A stretch of DNA of 64,000 nucleotides from MB1-2 sp046566065 (lineage in GTDB: Bacteria > Actinomycetota > CADDZG01 > WHSQ01), in assembly GCA_046566065.1 (NCBI GenBank), contig JBKHXK010000012.1, positions 1-64,000 on the forward strand, written 5' to 3'. Shown here in pieces: positions 24,191 to 33,344 of the stretch. The notes under the pieces were generated by a model that worked only from the letters and a program-made list of their open reading frames with translations, had not been told where the DNA came from and made no database searches. Both the position numbers and the translations under genes were made by a program. Each line of letters begins with the position of its first letter. Within the stretch, counting starts at the first letter, position 1.

Positions 24191-24206
24191 CCCCTAGGCC
24201 TAAGGG
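24191..24206. promoter_or_regulatory. 16-base near-palindrome upstream of the DUF1326-DUF2182 pair
   Basis: CCCCTAGGCCTAAGGG is symmetric at 14 of 16 positions with no loop, so it looks more like a protein-binding site than a terminator stem. It sits 103 bases upstream of the DUF1326 start and 17 bases past the YibE/F stop. Its function is unproven; an operator for the DUF1326-DUF2182 transcript is the simplest guess. Confidence 0.3.
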
Positions 24207-24222
24207 AAACGACGCGGGGTTG

Positions 24223-25470
24223 CTATCCGGCGCGCCACTCCGCCTCGCGCTTCGGGATCTTGAAGTCGTCGTCGGGGGCCGGGCCGTCTGGAGGCTCTGT
24301 CTCCTGCTCGTCGGACGCGGCCCCCGCCACGGCGGCCGCGAGCGCGGTAGTGATCGGCACCGACGCCACAAGCCCGATGCTTCCGACCAGCGTACGCACG
24401 ACTTCCTCCGCGACCACCTCGGTGGTCAGGATCCCGCCGAGCGGGCGACTCGAGATCGTGAAGAGGATGAGCAGCGGCAGCGAAGCACCCGCATAGGCCA
24501 GCACCAGGGTGTTGACCGTGGACGCGATGTGAGCCCTTCCGATCCGAAGCGCCGAAGAGTAGAGACGACGCACCGAGTACGTGGGGTTGGCAACACGGAG
24601 CTCCCACACGGCCGAGGCCTGCGTGACCGTGACGTCATCCAATACGCCCAAGGTCCCGATGATGATCCCGCCCAGCAGAAGACCCTCGAGGTTCACCTGT
24701 TCCGCAGAGATCTGCAGGAAAGTCGCCTCCTCCGAGCCGAAGCCGGTGAAGCGACAGAGCTCGACGAACGCGATCGCCAGCCCTCCCGTCAGGGCGAGGC
24801 TGACAAGCGTGCCGAGGATCGCCGTCGTGGTTCTGACATTCACACCGTGAGCGAGGTAAAGGGTTACGAACATGATCGCCGCGGAGCCCGTAACCGCGAC
24901 GAGCACCGGGTTGCTGCCCTCGAGGATCGCGGGCAGGACGAAGCGCACGAGGATCAACAAGCTCAGGCCGAGGCCGACGAGCGAGAGGGCGCCTCGCAGC
25001 CGGCTGATCAGCACCACGACCACGATGAAGAGCAGCGTCAGAGCGACGAGGGGGACGTCGCGCCGGTAGTCGACGAAGTAGTAGTCGGCCCCGGCCCCCG
25101 GTTGACCCTCGGTCTTCGCCACCAGGATCGGATCGCCCGCGGCGAGAGATCTGCTCCCCTCTCCCACCGACTGATCGAAGGAGAAGGTCTCCCCCGCGTC
25201 TGGACCTGCCTCGATCCTGACCTCGACGACGGAGCATTCGAAGTTCGAGTTGGGCGGCGCGTCGCAACCGCCGCGCTCGACGCCGATAACGGTTGCGTCC
25301 AACTGAGGAGGAAGCGCCACGGCCTGCGACGAGATCGGGTTGTCTCCCGGCCAGAGAAGCACGAGGAAACCGAGGGTCAGCCCGATGAAGGGGGCGATCG
25401 CGTACGTCAATCTGCGCCGGATGTGTTCCGGGGTGGAGGGCATGGGGCCGTGTGAGTGTCCGTGCGTCAT
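24223..25470 (-). CDS. YibE/F family membrane protein
   Basis: A 415-residue membrane protein with a histidine-rich start (MTHGHSHGPMPSTPEH), one N-terminal helix, an extracytoplasmic beta domain (residues ~48-130, with DATVIGVERGGC and GDPILVAKTEG), then seven or so helices. The family signature is VLDDVTVTQASAVWEL followed by GRAHIASTVNTLVLAYAGASL. YibE/F-like proteins are predicted transporters of unknown substrate. The acidic tail is EPPDGPAPDDDFKIPKREAE. The gene is divergent from the GH3 gene (132-base gap) and sits upstream of the DUF1326/DUF2182 pair; metal handling is a possibility suggested only by the His-rich N terminus. Confidence 0.88.
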   Translation of the reverse strand: MTHGHSHGPMPSTPEHIRRRLTYAIAPFIGLTLGFLVLLWPGDNPISSQAVALPPQLDATVIGVERGGCDAPPNSNFECSVVEVRIEAGPDAGETFSFDQSVGEGSRSLAAGDPILVAKTEGQPGAGADYYFVDYRRDVPLVALTLLFIVVVVLISRLRGALSLVGLGLSLLILVRFVLPAILEGSNPVLVAVTGSAAIMFVTLYLAHGVNVRTTTAILGTLVSLALTGGLAIAFVELCRFTGFGSEEATFLQISAEQVNLEGLLLGGIIIGTLGVLDDVTVTQASAVWELRVANPTYSVRRLYSSALRIGRAHIASTVNTLVLAYAGASLPLLILFTISSRPLGGILTTEVVAEEVVRTLVGSIGLVASVPITTALAAAVAGAASDEQETEPPDGPAPDDDFKIPKREAEWRAG

Positions 25471-25602
25471 CGGGACGGATCGGCTCCGGTGCGATCGATC
25501 ATCCCGACAGGGTTATCGACGGTGCGAGATGTGTCCAGTACCCGCCGCCGCCCGGCCACGCCGGTGCAGAGGCGAAGCGGACGGCCCCGTAGTGTCCCGC
25601 CC

Positions 25603-26700
25603 ATGCGAGCAAGGAGAACCGCGGCGGTTGCGATCGCTCTCGCCGCAGCGGCCGCCTCGACGCCGCTCCCATCGGTTGCGGAGCCGGGAGACCTCGCCCG
25701 CATGTCTCTGCGCGAGAAGGTGGGTCAACTGGTGATGTTCGCGATCGACGGAACGCACCTCACGAGTGCCGAGAGGGACCTGATCGGCAGGCACCACCTG
25801 GGCGGTGTGATCCTCTTCGCCGACAACTACCGGGACCGCGACCAATTGCGGAACCTCACCACCCAGATCCAGAACACCGTACGCAGAGGCAGTGGGGGCA
25901 TCGGCGCGCTGATCTCGGTCGACCAGGAGGGAGGCGTGGTCAAGCGATTCCCCGACCTGCCCCCGTGGCGCTCCCACCCCGAGATAGGAGCGACGGGCGA
26001 TCCATCGGTGGCGTTCGCACAGGGGCAAGACGCGGGCAGAGCTCTTCGTAACGCAGGAGTGAACGTGAACCTGGCCCCGGTGGGAGACCTCGACCTGCCC
26101 CCGGAGCACGTGATGAGATCCCGCAGCTTCGGCTCCCGGGTTCGCCTGACCGCGCGCATGACCCGGTCGTTCGCACGGGGACTTCAGAGCAGAGGCACCG
26201 CCGCGACCGCCAAACACTTCCCCGGACTCGGGGCCGCGACGATCAACTCGGACTACGGACGCGCCTACGTCTACAGGACGAAGAGACAACTTCGACGCGC
26301 CGATGTCGTGCCGTTCCGTCGCGCCGTCGAGGGAGGGCTCAAGCTGATGATGCTGTCGCACGGCATCTACGTGAACCACGGTGGTCGGAGACCGGCCTCG
26401 GTGAACCGCTTCATCGCAACGCAGCGGCTGCGCAACGAGGTGGACTTCGAAGGTGTCGCGATCAGCGATGCGCTCGAGCCGGTCGCGTGGAAGTTCGACG
26501 GGAGTGTGCCGCGAGCATGCCGCGCGACGATCTGGGCGGGAGCCGACATCGCCTTGATCACGGGTCACGCGGATGCTGCGGCCGCGTGCGCGAACGAGAT
26601 CGTGCGCGGGGTGCGCGAGGGAGGCATCTCCGAGACGCGGGTGACGAGCGCGGCCCGCAGGGTCCTCGAGCTCAAGCGCTGGTTGGGCGTGCTGAACTAG
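25603..26700 (+). CDS. Glycoside hydrolase family 3 (NagZ-like beta-N-acetylhexosaminidase)
   Basis: A 365-residue secreted GH3 enzyme with a signal peptide (RRTAAVAIALAAAAASTPLP then SVAEPG). The N-terminal catalytic barrel has MSLREKVGQLVMF, LISVDQEGGVVKRF, TAAKHFPGLG and GVAISDALEPVAW, where the SDxL aspartate is the expected nucleophile. No C-terminal GH3 domain is present, as in NagZ. The KHFPG loop continues GLGAATINSDYG instead of the HGD..DSH acid/base pair of typical NagZ, so catalysis may differ. It probably trims N-acetylglucosamine from peptidoglycan outside the cell. ATG 25603 is chosen because it gives a proper signal peptide. Confidence 0.87.
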   Translation: MRARRTAAVAIALAAAAASTPLPSVAEPGDLARMSLREKVGQLVMFAIDGTHLTSAERDLIGRHHLGGVILFADNYRDRDQLRNLTTQIQNTVRRGSGGIGALISVDQEGGVVKRFPDLPPWRSHPEIGATGDPSVAFAQGQDAGRALRNAGVNVNLAPVGDLDLPPEHVMRSRSFGSRVRLTARMTRSFARGLQSRGTAATAKHFPGLGAATINSDYGRAYVYRTKRQLRRADVVPFRRAVEGGLKLMMLSHGIYVNHGGRRPASVNRFIATQRLRNEVDFEGVAISDALEPVAWKFDGSVPRACRATIWAGADIALITGHADAAAACANEIVRGVREGGISETRVTSAARRVLELKRWLGVLN

Positions 26701-27443
26701 GCGTACGTGCGCACCAGGGCCAGCAGCTCGCCGGCCCTCTCCCCCTCGGCTTCCAACGTCGTCTGGTCGGGTGACAACCTCCGCGCCGCGACCCGGCAGA
26801 ACTCCGACGCGGAGCCCCGCACGGTCACGTCCCCGCCGGGCTCACCGAACGTCCAACTCTCTCCTCCGGGGGAGGTCAGCTCCAGCCGAACCGATGGAGG
26901 ATCGTCTCGCCCCTCGCGCGCGTAGGAGTAAGGCACGGTCCGATGCGCCAGACGGGCGACGTGCCACAACCGTTCCGAGTCCGGATACTGGGCCTCCAGG
27001 GGCTCCGCGATGTCCTGTGCGTGGATCCAGTGCTCGGAAAGCCTCGTCGTCGCCAGGGTGGGCGGTTTCAGAGGGGCGGCCGCCCATCCCACCGGTCGTC
27101 CGGGATCGGCCGTTCGGAGGACTTCGAGCGCAGCGCGTCTGGCCGTCACCCAACGCTCGAAGACCTCGGCCCCCGGAGCACCCCTCTGAGCCGCCACCCA
27201 GCCGTCCATGATCTCGTCGACGTTGTTGCCGGCGACGCCGGCCGGAACCTCGAACGTTCCGCCGGTCACGGCCGCGACGACCGCTTCCTCGGTCTGAGCG
27301 AGGTGCAGGACGACGTCCGAGACCGTCCACCCCTCGCAGCTCGAAGGCCGGTCCCAGTCCTGGTCCGACAGAGATCCGAGGAAGCTCTCCATCTGGTCGC
27401 CCTCGGCGGACAGAGCGTCGAGCACGTCTCGGTTCGTGGCCAC
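26697..27443 (-). CDS. Maleylpyruvate isomerase-type mycothiol-dependent family protein
   Basis: A 248-residue protein with the N-terminal DinB-like four-helix fold of mycothiol-dependent enzymes: LSDQDWDRPSSCEGWTVSDV then VLHLAQTEE supply the first metal His, and TTRLSEHWIHAQDI supplies the HxxxD pair, so the metal site looks intact. The C-terminal ~90 residues match the extra domain (VRLELTSPGGESWTFG, GSASEFCRVAARR). Actinobacteria use such enzymes for mycothiol-linked isomerisation or detoxification; the substrate is unknown. Its stop overlaps the convergent GH3 gene by 4 bases. Confidence 0.85.
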   Translation of the reverse strand: MATNRDVLDALSAEGDQMESFLGSLSDQDWDRPSSCEGWTVSDVVLHLAQTEEAVVAAVTGGTFEVPAGVAGNNVDEIMDGWVAAQRGAPGAEVFERWVTARRAALEVLRTADPGRPVGWAAAPLKPPTLATTRLSEHWIHAQDIAEPLEAQYPDSERLWHVARLAHRTVPYSYAREGRDDPPSVRLELTSPGGESWTFGEPGGDVTVRGSASEFCRVAARRLSPDQTTLEAEGERAGELLALVRTYA

Positions 27444-27562
27444 GGGTTGAGGCTATCTCGCGGCCCCTTAGGAGCTTGCTCTGCCAGAGGCAGGAGTCCG
27501 ACACGGCGTGCAGAAGAGAACGGTAGGTCCGCGGAGAACCTCACCGAAACGAAGGAGCCTTC

Positions 27563-29416
27563 ATGTTCCGATACGTCGCCGCGCTCGGCGCCGCGCTGCT
27601 GATCGTCGCCGGATCCCCGGTCGCCGTGCACGCGGCTCCGACGATCACTCACTCGACCGTCAGCAACCCTAACGACGGCACCAGGATCGCGATCACGGAG
27701 TTCAAGCCCGAAGGCGCATCGGCCTCATCGCAGGTGCCGGTGATCTTCCACTCGCACGGATGGGCCGGCTCTCGCTCCACCTCGCTGAACGCGGACATCA
27801 CCGCTTTCCTCAACGCAGGGTTCGGCGTGGTGAGTATCGACCAGCGAGGCCATGGGCAGAGCGGCGGCCAGGCGAACGTCCAGGACCCCGACCTGGAGGC
27901 CGAGGACATCCAGGCGGTGATCGATCACGTCGCCAAACTCGACTGGGTGCTGCACGACACCGACGCGAGCGGCCAGCCCATCGCGAACGACCCCGTGCTC
28001 GGAGCGATCGGTGGGAGCTACGGCGGCGGGTACCAGACGATGACCGCACTCGACGAGATCGCCGAGACCGGAAGCACCCGCTTCAACGCCCTCGTTCCCG
28101 AGATCACCTGGTACGACCTCCCCGAGAGCCTCGCGCCGCAGCGCGTGCCCCGCACGGCGTGGACCGCGGTCCTGTACGCGGCGGGCGCGCGGATGCTGCC
28201 GCAGTACGTGCACGAGGCCCAGTTGTGGGGAGCCTCCACCGGACAGTGGCCGGACGGAACGGTCTTCGGCCAGCCCGTGGACGCCGCCCCGGACCTCGAT
28301 TCCGAGTTCCACCAGCACGGCCCGGTGGCGTTCGTCGAGCGAGGCGTCAAGCTGGACATCCCCGTGCTCGTTCGTCAGGGGGCGTCGGACAACCTCTTCA
28401 ACCTCAACCAGGGCCTGCACATCTTCAACAAGGCCATCACCGATGAAGCGCGGGACCAGAGCTACTTCGTCTCCGGCAACGGCGGCCACAACCTGCCGAA
28501 CGCGGTTCCCCCCGGCTCACCGGCTACGCAACCCCTGGGGATGGTGGACGCCTGCTCGGGCAACTGGACCGCCAAGAGGATCGATTTCTTCCAGCGGGTC
28601 TTCTCCGGCCAGAGCACCGAGGGTCTCTACCCCACGCGCTACAGCTTCACGGATCTGGCCGGATCGACGTGCATCCCCGGAGATGGGTTCGCGGCCGACT
28701 CGCTCCCGGTGGACCCACTCGGCACCGGCGGGACCGTCACGACGACCGGTGCGGGCGCGCCGCAACATCTCGAGATCGCGCAAGGCCCCCGCACGATCAC
28801 CGGCATCCCGACACTGAAGGGAACGGTCACGACCCTCGGCCTCGACTCCCGAGCTTTCTTCGGGCTGTCCATGGGAAAGACACCGGCTACCGCGAGCGTT
28901 ATCGACAACAACGTCATGCCGCTGCGCCAGATCCTGCCCGGCGCGGCCGTGCCCTTCGAGATCGAGCTACCCGGGGTCGCGGTGAACGTGCCCGAGGGTC
29001 AGTCGCTGTACCTGACCGTCACGCCTTTCTCCGACATGTTCTTCGCGCACGGCAGCAGGTCGCCGGGAGCGATGGTCCTGAACGACCTGACCGTGACCCT
29101 GCCCCGGCCGGTCGTGGGAAGCGGCGAGCAAGAGCCGGTCCAGCGTGCGAGCAGCCTGCTGCTTGAGGCGGCCGGAAAGGGCTCCAGTGCCCGGCTGATC
29201 GCGACCCTTACCGACGCCGAGAACGGCACCGGGCTCGCGGGACAGACGATCGAGTTCTTCGGGGACGGTGCTTCGCTGGGAACCTCAACGACGGATGGCA
29301 GCGGCGTGGCCACGCTGTATCTGAGCGGCCGCTACCGCGGCGGACACCACCTCTTCGAAGCGGTGTTCGGCGGGAACGCCGACTACTACGGCTCGAGAGG
29401 ATCGACGCAGACCTAG
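27563..29416 (+). CDS. Secreted S15/CocE-like alpha/beta hydrolase with C-terminal Ig-like domain
   Basis: A 617-residue secreted hydrolase. Signal peptide residues 1-25 (YVAALGAALLIVAGSPVAVH then AAP). The alpha/beta hydrolase domain spans ~40-330, with FHSHGWAGS (oxyanion region), QRGHGQSGG, the nucleophile elbow GAIGGSYGGGYQTM, LVRQGASDNLFN near the acid, and GNGGHNLPN with the catalytic His. A beta-sandwich (~370-510) resembles the X-Pro dipeptidyl-peptidase C-terminal domain. The last ~85 residues (LTDAENGTGLAGQTIEFFG) form a bacterial Ig-like repeat. It likely cleaves peptides or esters outside the cell. AAGGAG lies 7 bases before the ATG. It is divergent from the mycothiol-family gene. 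Confidence 0.85.
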   Translation: MFRYVAALGAALLIVAGSPVAVHAAPTITHSTVSNPNDGTRIAITEFKPEGASASSQVPVIFHSHGWAGSRSTSLNADITAFLNAGFGVVSIDQRGHGQSGGQANVQDPDLEAEDIQAVIDHVAKLDWVLHDTDASGQPIANDPVLGAIGGSYGGGYQTMTALDEIAETGSTRFNALVPEITWYDLPESLAPQRVPRTAWTAVLYAAGARMLPQYVHEAQLWGASTGQWPDGTVFGQPVDAAPDLDSEFHQHGPVAFVERGVKLDIPVLVRQGASDNLFNLNQGLHIFNKAITDEARDQSYFVSGNGGHNLPNAVPPGSPATQPLGMVDACSGNWTAKRIDFFQRVFSGQSTEGLYPTRYSFTDLAGSTCIPGDGFAADSLPVDPLGTGGTVTTTGAGAPQHLEIAQGPRTITGIPTLKGTVTTLGLDSRAFFGLSMGKTPATASVIDNNVMPLRQILPGAAVPFEIELPGVAVNVPEGQSLYLTVTPFSDMFFAHGSRSPGAMVLNDLTVTLPRPVVGSGEQEPVQRASSLLLEAAGKGSSARLIATLTDAENGTGLAGQTIEFFGDGASLGTSTTDGSGVATLYLSGRYRGGHHLFEAVFGGNADYYGSRGSTQT

Positions 29417-30252
29417 TCGATGCGTTCGGACCCCGCATAGACGTTGAACCGGTCGTCTCGGACGAATCCGATCAGCGTCATGTTGAAGGTGCGCGCGACG
29501 TCGACGGCCAGGCTGCTGGGGGCCGAGACCGAGCACACGACGGGGATGCCCGCGCTCGCAGCCTTCTGGACGATCTCGAAGCTAGACCGTCCACTGACCA
29601 TCAGGATGTGATCGTCCAGTGGGAGACGGCCGTCGAGCAGACCCCAGCCGACCAGCTTGTCGACGGCGTTGTGCCTTCCGACGTCTTCTCTCGCCGCCAG
29701 CAGGTTGCCGTGTCGATCGAAGAGACCCGCCGCGTGCAGCCCGCCGGTGGATCCGAAGACGCGTTGCCCGCCGCGCAGTCTCTCCGGTAGCGAGCTGACC
29801 GCCGCCGGGGTGACGGTTGAGCCCCCCCGAACCGGTTGCACGCCGCGCTGAGACAAGGCGTCCAGGTTCGCCTTGCCACAGACCCCGCACGCGCTCGTCA
29901 TATGGAAATGTCGTTCGAGCGGTGACAGATCCGGGCGCGAAGCCGGATCGAGCTCGACGATCACGATGTTGTAGAGCTGCTCGGGGGGAAGGTCGGTGTC
30001 CCGGCAGTAACTGATGCCAACGACTTGCTCGTGCCGCTCGATGACACCCTCGGCGAAGAGGAACCCGGCGGCGAGCTCGAAATCCGCACCCGGGGTCCTC
30101 ATCGTCACGGCCACCACGCGGCTCTCCCCGGCCACCGAGACGCGCAGCTCCAAAGGTTCCTCGGTGGCCAGGCGGTCGCGTCGTTGCCGGGGCGCTCCCC
30201 CTTGATAGGCCGTGATCGTGAGGGGGGTCTCGCTCCCCGGGCGGGTGTCCAC
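29413..30252 (-). CDS. fdhD: FdhD sulfurtransferase for molybdenum enzymes
   Basis: A 279-residue FdhD protein. FdhD receives sulfur from an L-cysteine desulfurase and adds the sulfido ligand to the molybdenum cofactor of formate dehydrogenase-type enzymes. Signatures are the cysteine pair in TSACGVCGKANL, GSTGGLHAAGLFD, AREDVGRHNAVDKLVG, and SGRSSFEIVQKA with VVCSVSAPSSLA. The GTG start at 30252 directly follows the TAG of the molybdoenzyme gene (0 bases between), so enzyme and maturation factor are cotranscribed. The stop overlaps the convergent hydrolase gene by 4 bases. Confidence 0.95.
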   Translation of the reverse strand: MDTRPGSETPLTITAYQGGAPRQRRDRLATEEPLELRVSVAGESRVVAVTMRTPGADFELAAGFLFAEGVIERHEQVVGISYCRDTDLPPEQLYNIVIVELDPASRPDLSPLERHFHMTSACGVCGKANLDALSQRGVQPVRGGSTVTPAAVSSLPERLRGGQRVFGSTGGLHAAGLFDRHGNLLAAREDVGRHNAVDKLVGWGLLDGRLPLDDHILMVSGRSSFEIVQKAASAGIPVVCSVSAPSSLAVDVARTFNMTLIGFVRDDRFNVYAGSERID

Positions 30253-32457
30253 CTACGAGGGGGCCGGGCTCATGACGCGCTCGATACGGACGACGGCGTT
30301 GTAGTCGGGGATGCCGGCCTCTGGCGAGCGGCGGGTGCGGTCGATCAGTGGCTGGGCTTCGGGCCAGTGCACCTGGAGATTGCCGGGGGCCAGCTTCGCG
30401 ACCGCGACCCGGCCCTCGAACCGGCCGTGATCGCTCACGAGGGCGATCGCGTCACCCTGGGCCAGGCCCTCAGCGCGCGCGTCGGCCTCGTTCATCAGAA
30501 CAGCGTCGCGGCCCCAACCGGTCAGGGGATCTCGCTTCTTCTGCACCATGCTGTTGAACTGCTTGCCGCGGCGCGTGGTGGCCAGATAGGAACCCGGTGG
30601 AACCGCTCGCTCGGGAACGCCTACGGTGAAGAAGTGCGCCTTGCCGTCGTCGGTCGGGAAGTTCCAGCCCTCGCAGAGCATCGGCCCGCCGTACTGCACC
30701 TGGTCCCCGCTTTCTCGGAGATGCTGGATGCCGTCGTAGAACGGCACCACCGAGGCGATCTCCTCGCGGAGCGCCTGGGTCCCCGTCCAGCCCAGTCCCG
30801 GCACCTCTGGAGCGACGCGGCGCGCCAGCTCGGAGAAGACCTCCCACTCCGGCCGCGCTTCGCCGATGCGACGACCTCGGATCTCTGGATTGAAGATGAT
30901 CCGGCGCTCGGTCGAAGTCTCGGTCACGCCCCCGGGGGTCTCGTAGCGTGTGGCAGCAGGCATGAGGAGCACGGTGTCTGCGGGGTCGATGAGCATCTGG
31001 CTCGACATGACGATGTCCATGTGGACACGCAGCCCGACGTTTCCCATCGCGTTCCGAACGTAGTCGGGGTCGGGCATCACCTCGAGGAAGTTGCCTCCGA
31101 CCGAGAACAGCACGTCCAGCCGGCCTTCGCCCGCAGCGTCGATCATCTGCGGAGCCGTGTAGCCGGGCTCCGGACGTACCGGGAAACCCCACAGATCGGA
31201 GAAGCGAGCCGCACTAGCTTCGTCGAGAACCACTGCGCCCGGCAGCACTCCGGTGTAGGCGCCCATCTCGGCCCCGCCCTGCACCCCTGAATGACCGCGG
31301 ATCGGCATGAGCCCACACTTCGGACGCCCGACGAATCCACGCGAGAGGCCGAGGTTGATGATCGCCCTGACGTTGTCCTCGCCGAAACCGTGCTGAGTGA
31401 CCCCCATGCTCCACACCAGCACCGCCGTCTTGGCCTCGCCGATCATCCGGGCGAACCCCAGCATCTCCTCTCGAGAGGTGCCGGCTTTGAGCTCCAGGTC
31501 GTCGAACGACATCGCGTCCAGTTCGCGTCGAAGCTCGTCGAAGCCCGTCGTGTGCTGCTCAACGAATGCCCGGTCGATCCAGTCGTGAGCGACCATGTGC
31601 TTCAGGACCCCCGACAAGAAGGCGATATCACCGCCCACGTTGACCAGGAAGAACCTGTCGGCGATCTGCGTGCCGAACACCGCGCTCTCGGTGTTCGAGG
31701 GAACCCAGTACTTATCCATCCCCGGCTCGCGGTAGTTGTTGATCACCGCAACCTTGGTGCCCTCCTTCTTCGCGTGATACAGGTACTTCATCGCCACGGG
31801 CTGGTTGTTCGCGACGTTCGAGCCGATGAAGACCACCAGGTCGCTCCCGATCCAGTCGCTGTAGGAGCAGGTGGTGGCCGGCACCCCCAACGACTGCTTG
31901 AGCCCGAACGTGCTGGGCGAATGGCACACGCGGGCCGCGTTGTCGATCGAATTCGTCCCCATCGCCCGCACGCACTTCTGAACCGCGTAGTAGTTCNNNN
32001 NNNNNNAGAAGGCGAGGCGGTCGTGGGTCGTCGCTCGGATCCGTTCACTCGTCAGGTCGAGCGCCTCGTTCCAGCCGATCCGCCGGAAGCCCTTGTCGCC
32101 GCGCCGCCTGATCATCGGATACGGGAGCCGTCCGAGGTCCCGGAGCTGCGCGCTCGTCATCTTGCGCAGAGCCTCGACATCTTCCAGGACACCGACGTCC
32201 AGGGCGGGCATCGTGTTCAGACGGAGCAGCCGCAACCGGACGTTGCAGAGATGGACCTCGTCGAGCGTCCAGTCCCGCATGCCCTTCGTGCCCAGGGCGC
32301 AGCCGTCGCAGACCCCGTGTTTCAGGATGCGCCAGGCATAGCCGAGCTCGTCCCGGTTCTCCTTGAGGGCGTTCCAGATCTCCGCGTAGTTGTTGGGACG
32401 CTGCTCGCCGATGCCGAAGGGCTTCTTGCTCGCCCAGAGTGACGGATCCCAACCCAT
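30253..32457 (-). CDS. FdhF/YdeP-family molybdopterin oxidoreductase (interrupted by an assembly gap)
   Basis: About 734 residues as assembled. N-terminal region [20 protein letters not shown] (the CxxC and basic turn of the YdeP family), the molybdopterin domain with [17 protein letters not shown] and [16 protein letters not shown], and a C-terminal MGD-binding domain from about [18 protein letters not shown]. The family is related to formate dehydrogenase alpha chains; the substrate is unsettled (YdeP is linked to acid resistance). Ten Ns at 31997-32006 fall in the loop between RLAF and NYYAVQK, which normally carries about ten residues around SRG. Frame is kept on both sides. fdhD follows directly, indicating a sulfurated Mo or W cofactor. 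Confidence 0.88.
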   Translation of the reverse strand: MGWDPSLWASKKPFGIGEQRPNNYAEIWNALKENRDELGYAWRILKHGVCDGCALGTKGMRDWTLDEVHLCNVRLRLLRLNTMPALDVGVLEDVEALRKMTSAQLRDLGRLPYPMIRRRGDKGFRRIGWNEALDLTSERIRATTHDRLAFXXXXNYYAVQKCVRAMGTNSIDNAARVCHSPSTFGLKQSLGVPATTCSYSDWIGSDLVVFIGSNVANNQPVAMKYLYHAKKEGTKVAVINNYREPGMDKYWVPSNTESAVFGTQIADRFFLVNVGGDIAFLSGVLKHMVAHDWIDRAFVEQHTTGFDELRRELDAMSFDDLELKAGTSREEMLGFARMIGEAKTAVLVWSMGVTQHGFGEDNVRAIINLGLSRGFVGRPKCGLMPIRGHSGVQGGAEMGAYTGVLPGAVVLDEASAARFSDLWGFPVRPEPGYTAPQMIDAAGEGRLDVLFSVGGNFLEVMPDPDYVRNAMGNVGLRVHMDIVMSSQMLIDPADTVLLMPAATRYETPGGVTETSTERRIIFNPEIRGRRIGEARPEWEVFSELARRVAPEVPGLGWTGTQALREEIASVVPFYDGIQHLRESGDQVQYGGPMLCEGWNFPTDDGKAHFFTVGVPERAVPPGSYLATTRRGKQFNSMVQKKRDPLTGWGRDAVLMNEADARAEGLAQGDAIALVSDHGRFEGRVAVAKLAPGNLQVHWPEAQPLIDRTRRSPEAGIPDYNAVVRIERVMSPAPS
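31997..32006. other. Assembly gap (10 N)
   Basis: Ten undetermined bases inside the molybdoenzyme gene. Relatives have a conserved loop (Tyr, Thr/Ser, Arg-Gly, Thr-Asn-Glu) between the matching flanks, so about 28 bases rather than 10 are probably missing. The difference of 18 keeps the frame. This is inferred from family knowledge, not from the sequence itself. Confidence 0.9.
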
Positions 32458-32555
32458 CCCACGAACCTACAGGCGGTCGTGACCTTCCTTCGCTGTGGCG
32501 ACCAGGCCGGAAGTGGTCACATCACATAGTCACCGGCCCTCGCTAGGCTGAACGT

Positions 32556-33344
32556 ATGGTTCGCGTGCTGATCTCGTTGCTTTGCGCCTTGTCCCTCGTC
32601 TCTTGCGGCCAGCCTTCGGAGCCGGGCCCAGGAGCGCAACAGCCCTCAGAACCGAGCTCGATAGAAGGCGGCTGGCGGCTGGTCGACGGACGCGGGCCAG
32701 GTGGCGAGATCCCGAAAGGCGAAGAGATAGACATCACGCTCGACATCGAAGGGAGCAATGCCTCCGGACGATCCGCCTGCAACAGCTATTTCGGCGAGAT
32801 CACCGACACCGGACAGGAGTTCAGATTCGGAGGTCTGGGCTCCACCGAGATGGCCTGCCCCGGCCCCCGCATGGAGGCCGAGGCCCTCTATATGGAAGCT
32901 CTCGGTCGGGTCGACTCGCGCCGCATGGAAGGCGAGGTGCTCGTCCTGTTCGGGGACGACACCGAGCTGCTCTTCAAACGGATCCCTCCTCAACCAACGG
33001 CTCAGCTAACCGATACGCAGTGGCAGCTGGAGGGTCTGATCTCAGGCACCGGAGACGAAGCCACCGTAAGCAGCGTCGAGCCCGCCACGCTCGTCCTTCA
33101 TGCGGACGGTCGACTGACCGGCTCCACCGGATGCCGCGAGCTCGTTGGGGAATGGGTCGAGCGACCGAGTCACATCGCCACCCCGGAGCTGGGTGCTGAG
33201 GGCGACTGCCCTGCGGCACTTCAGGAGCAGGATGGGCACGTCATCGGCGTCATCGGCGACGGCTTCGTTGCGGAGATCGACGGGACCTCTCTGACCATCT
33301 CCGACCCGGATGGAACGAACGGTCTGCTCTACCGAGCCGAGTGA
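32556..33344 (+). CDS. META-domain lipoprotein
   Basis: A 262-residue lipoprotein: signal MVRVLISLLCALSLVSCG with lipobox LVSC and Cys17. Two META (HslJ-like) domains follow: residues ~37-145 (GGWRLVDGRG, SACNSYFGEI, STEMACPGPRMEAEALYMEA) and residues ~150-260 (TQWQLEGLISG, TGCRELVGEW, EGDCPAALQEQDGHVIGV). Each carries the conserved Cys pair. Such proteins sit on the outer membrane face of the cell and are linked to stress or motility, though their biochemical role is unknown. The GNAT gene starts inside its stop (GTGA overlap of 4 bases), so the two are an operon. Confidence 0.85.
   Translation: MVRVLISLLCALSLVSCGQPSEPGPGAQQPSEPSSIEGGWRLVDGRGPGGEIPKGEEIDITLDIEGSNASGRSACNSYFGEITDTGQEFRFGGLGSTEMACPGPRMEAEALYMEALGRVDSRRMEGEVLVLFGDDTELLFKRIPPQPTAQLTDTQWQLEGLISGTGDEATVSSVEPATLVLHADGRLTGSTGCRELVGEWVERPSHIATPELGAEGDCPAALQEQDGHVIGVIGDGFVAEIDGTSLTISDPDGTNGLLYRAE

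Noticed and set aside
24220..25455. Long open frame opposite the YibE/F gene
   Set aside because: Antisense of a convincing membrane protein; the translation is highly charged with no domain-like pattern, typical of high-GC shadow frames.
32552..32564. SOS-box-like GAAC..GTTC at the META lipoprotein start
   Set aside because: The half-sites are separated by 5 bases (GAAC-GTATG-GTTC) rather than 4 as in the four lexA boxes, and the start codon sits inside it.
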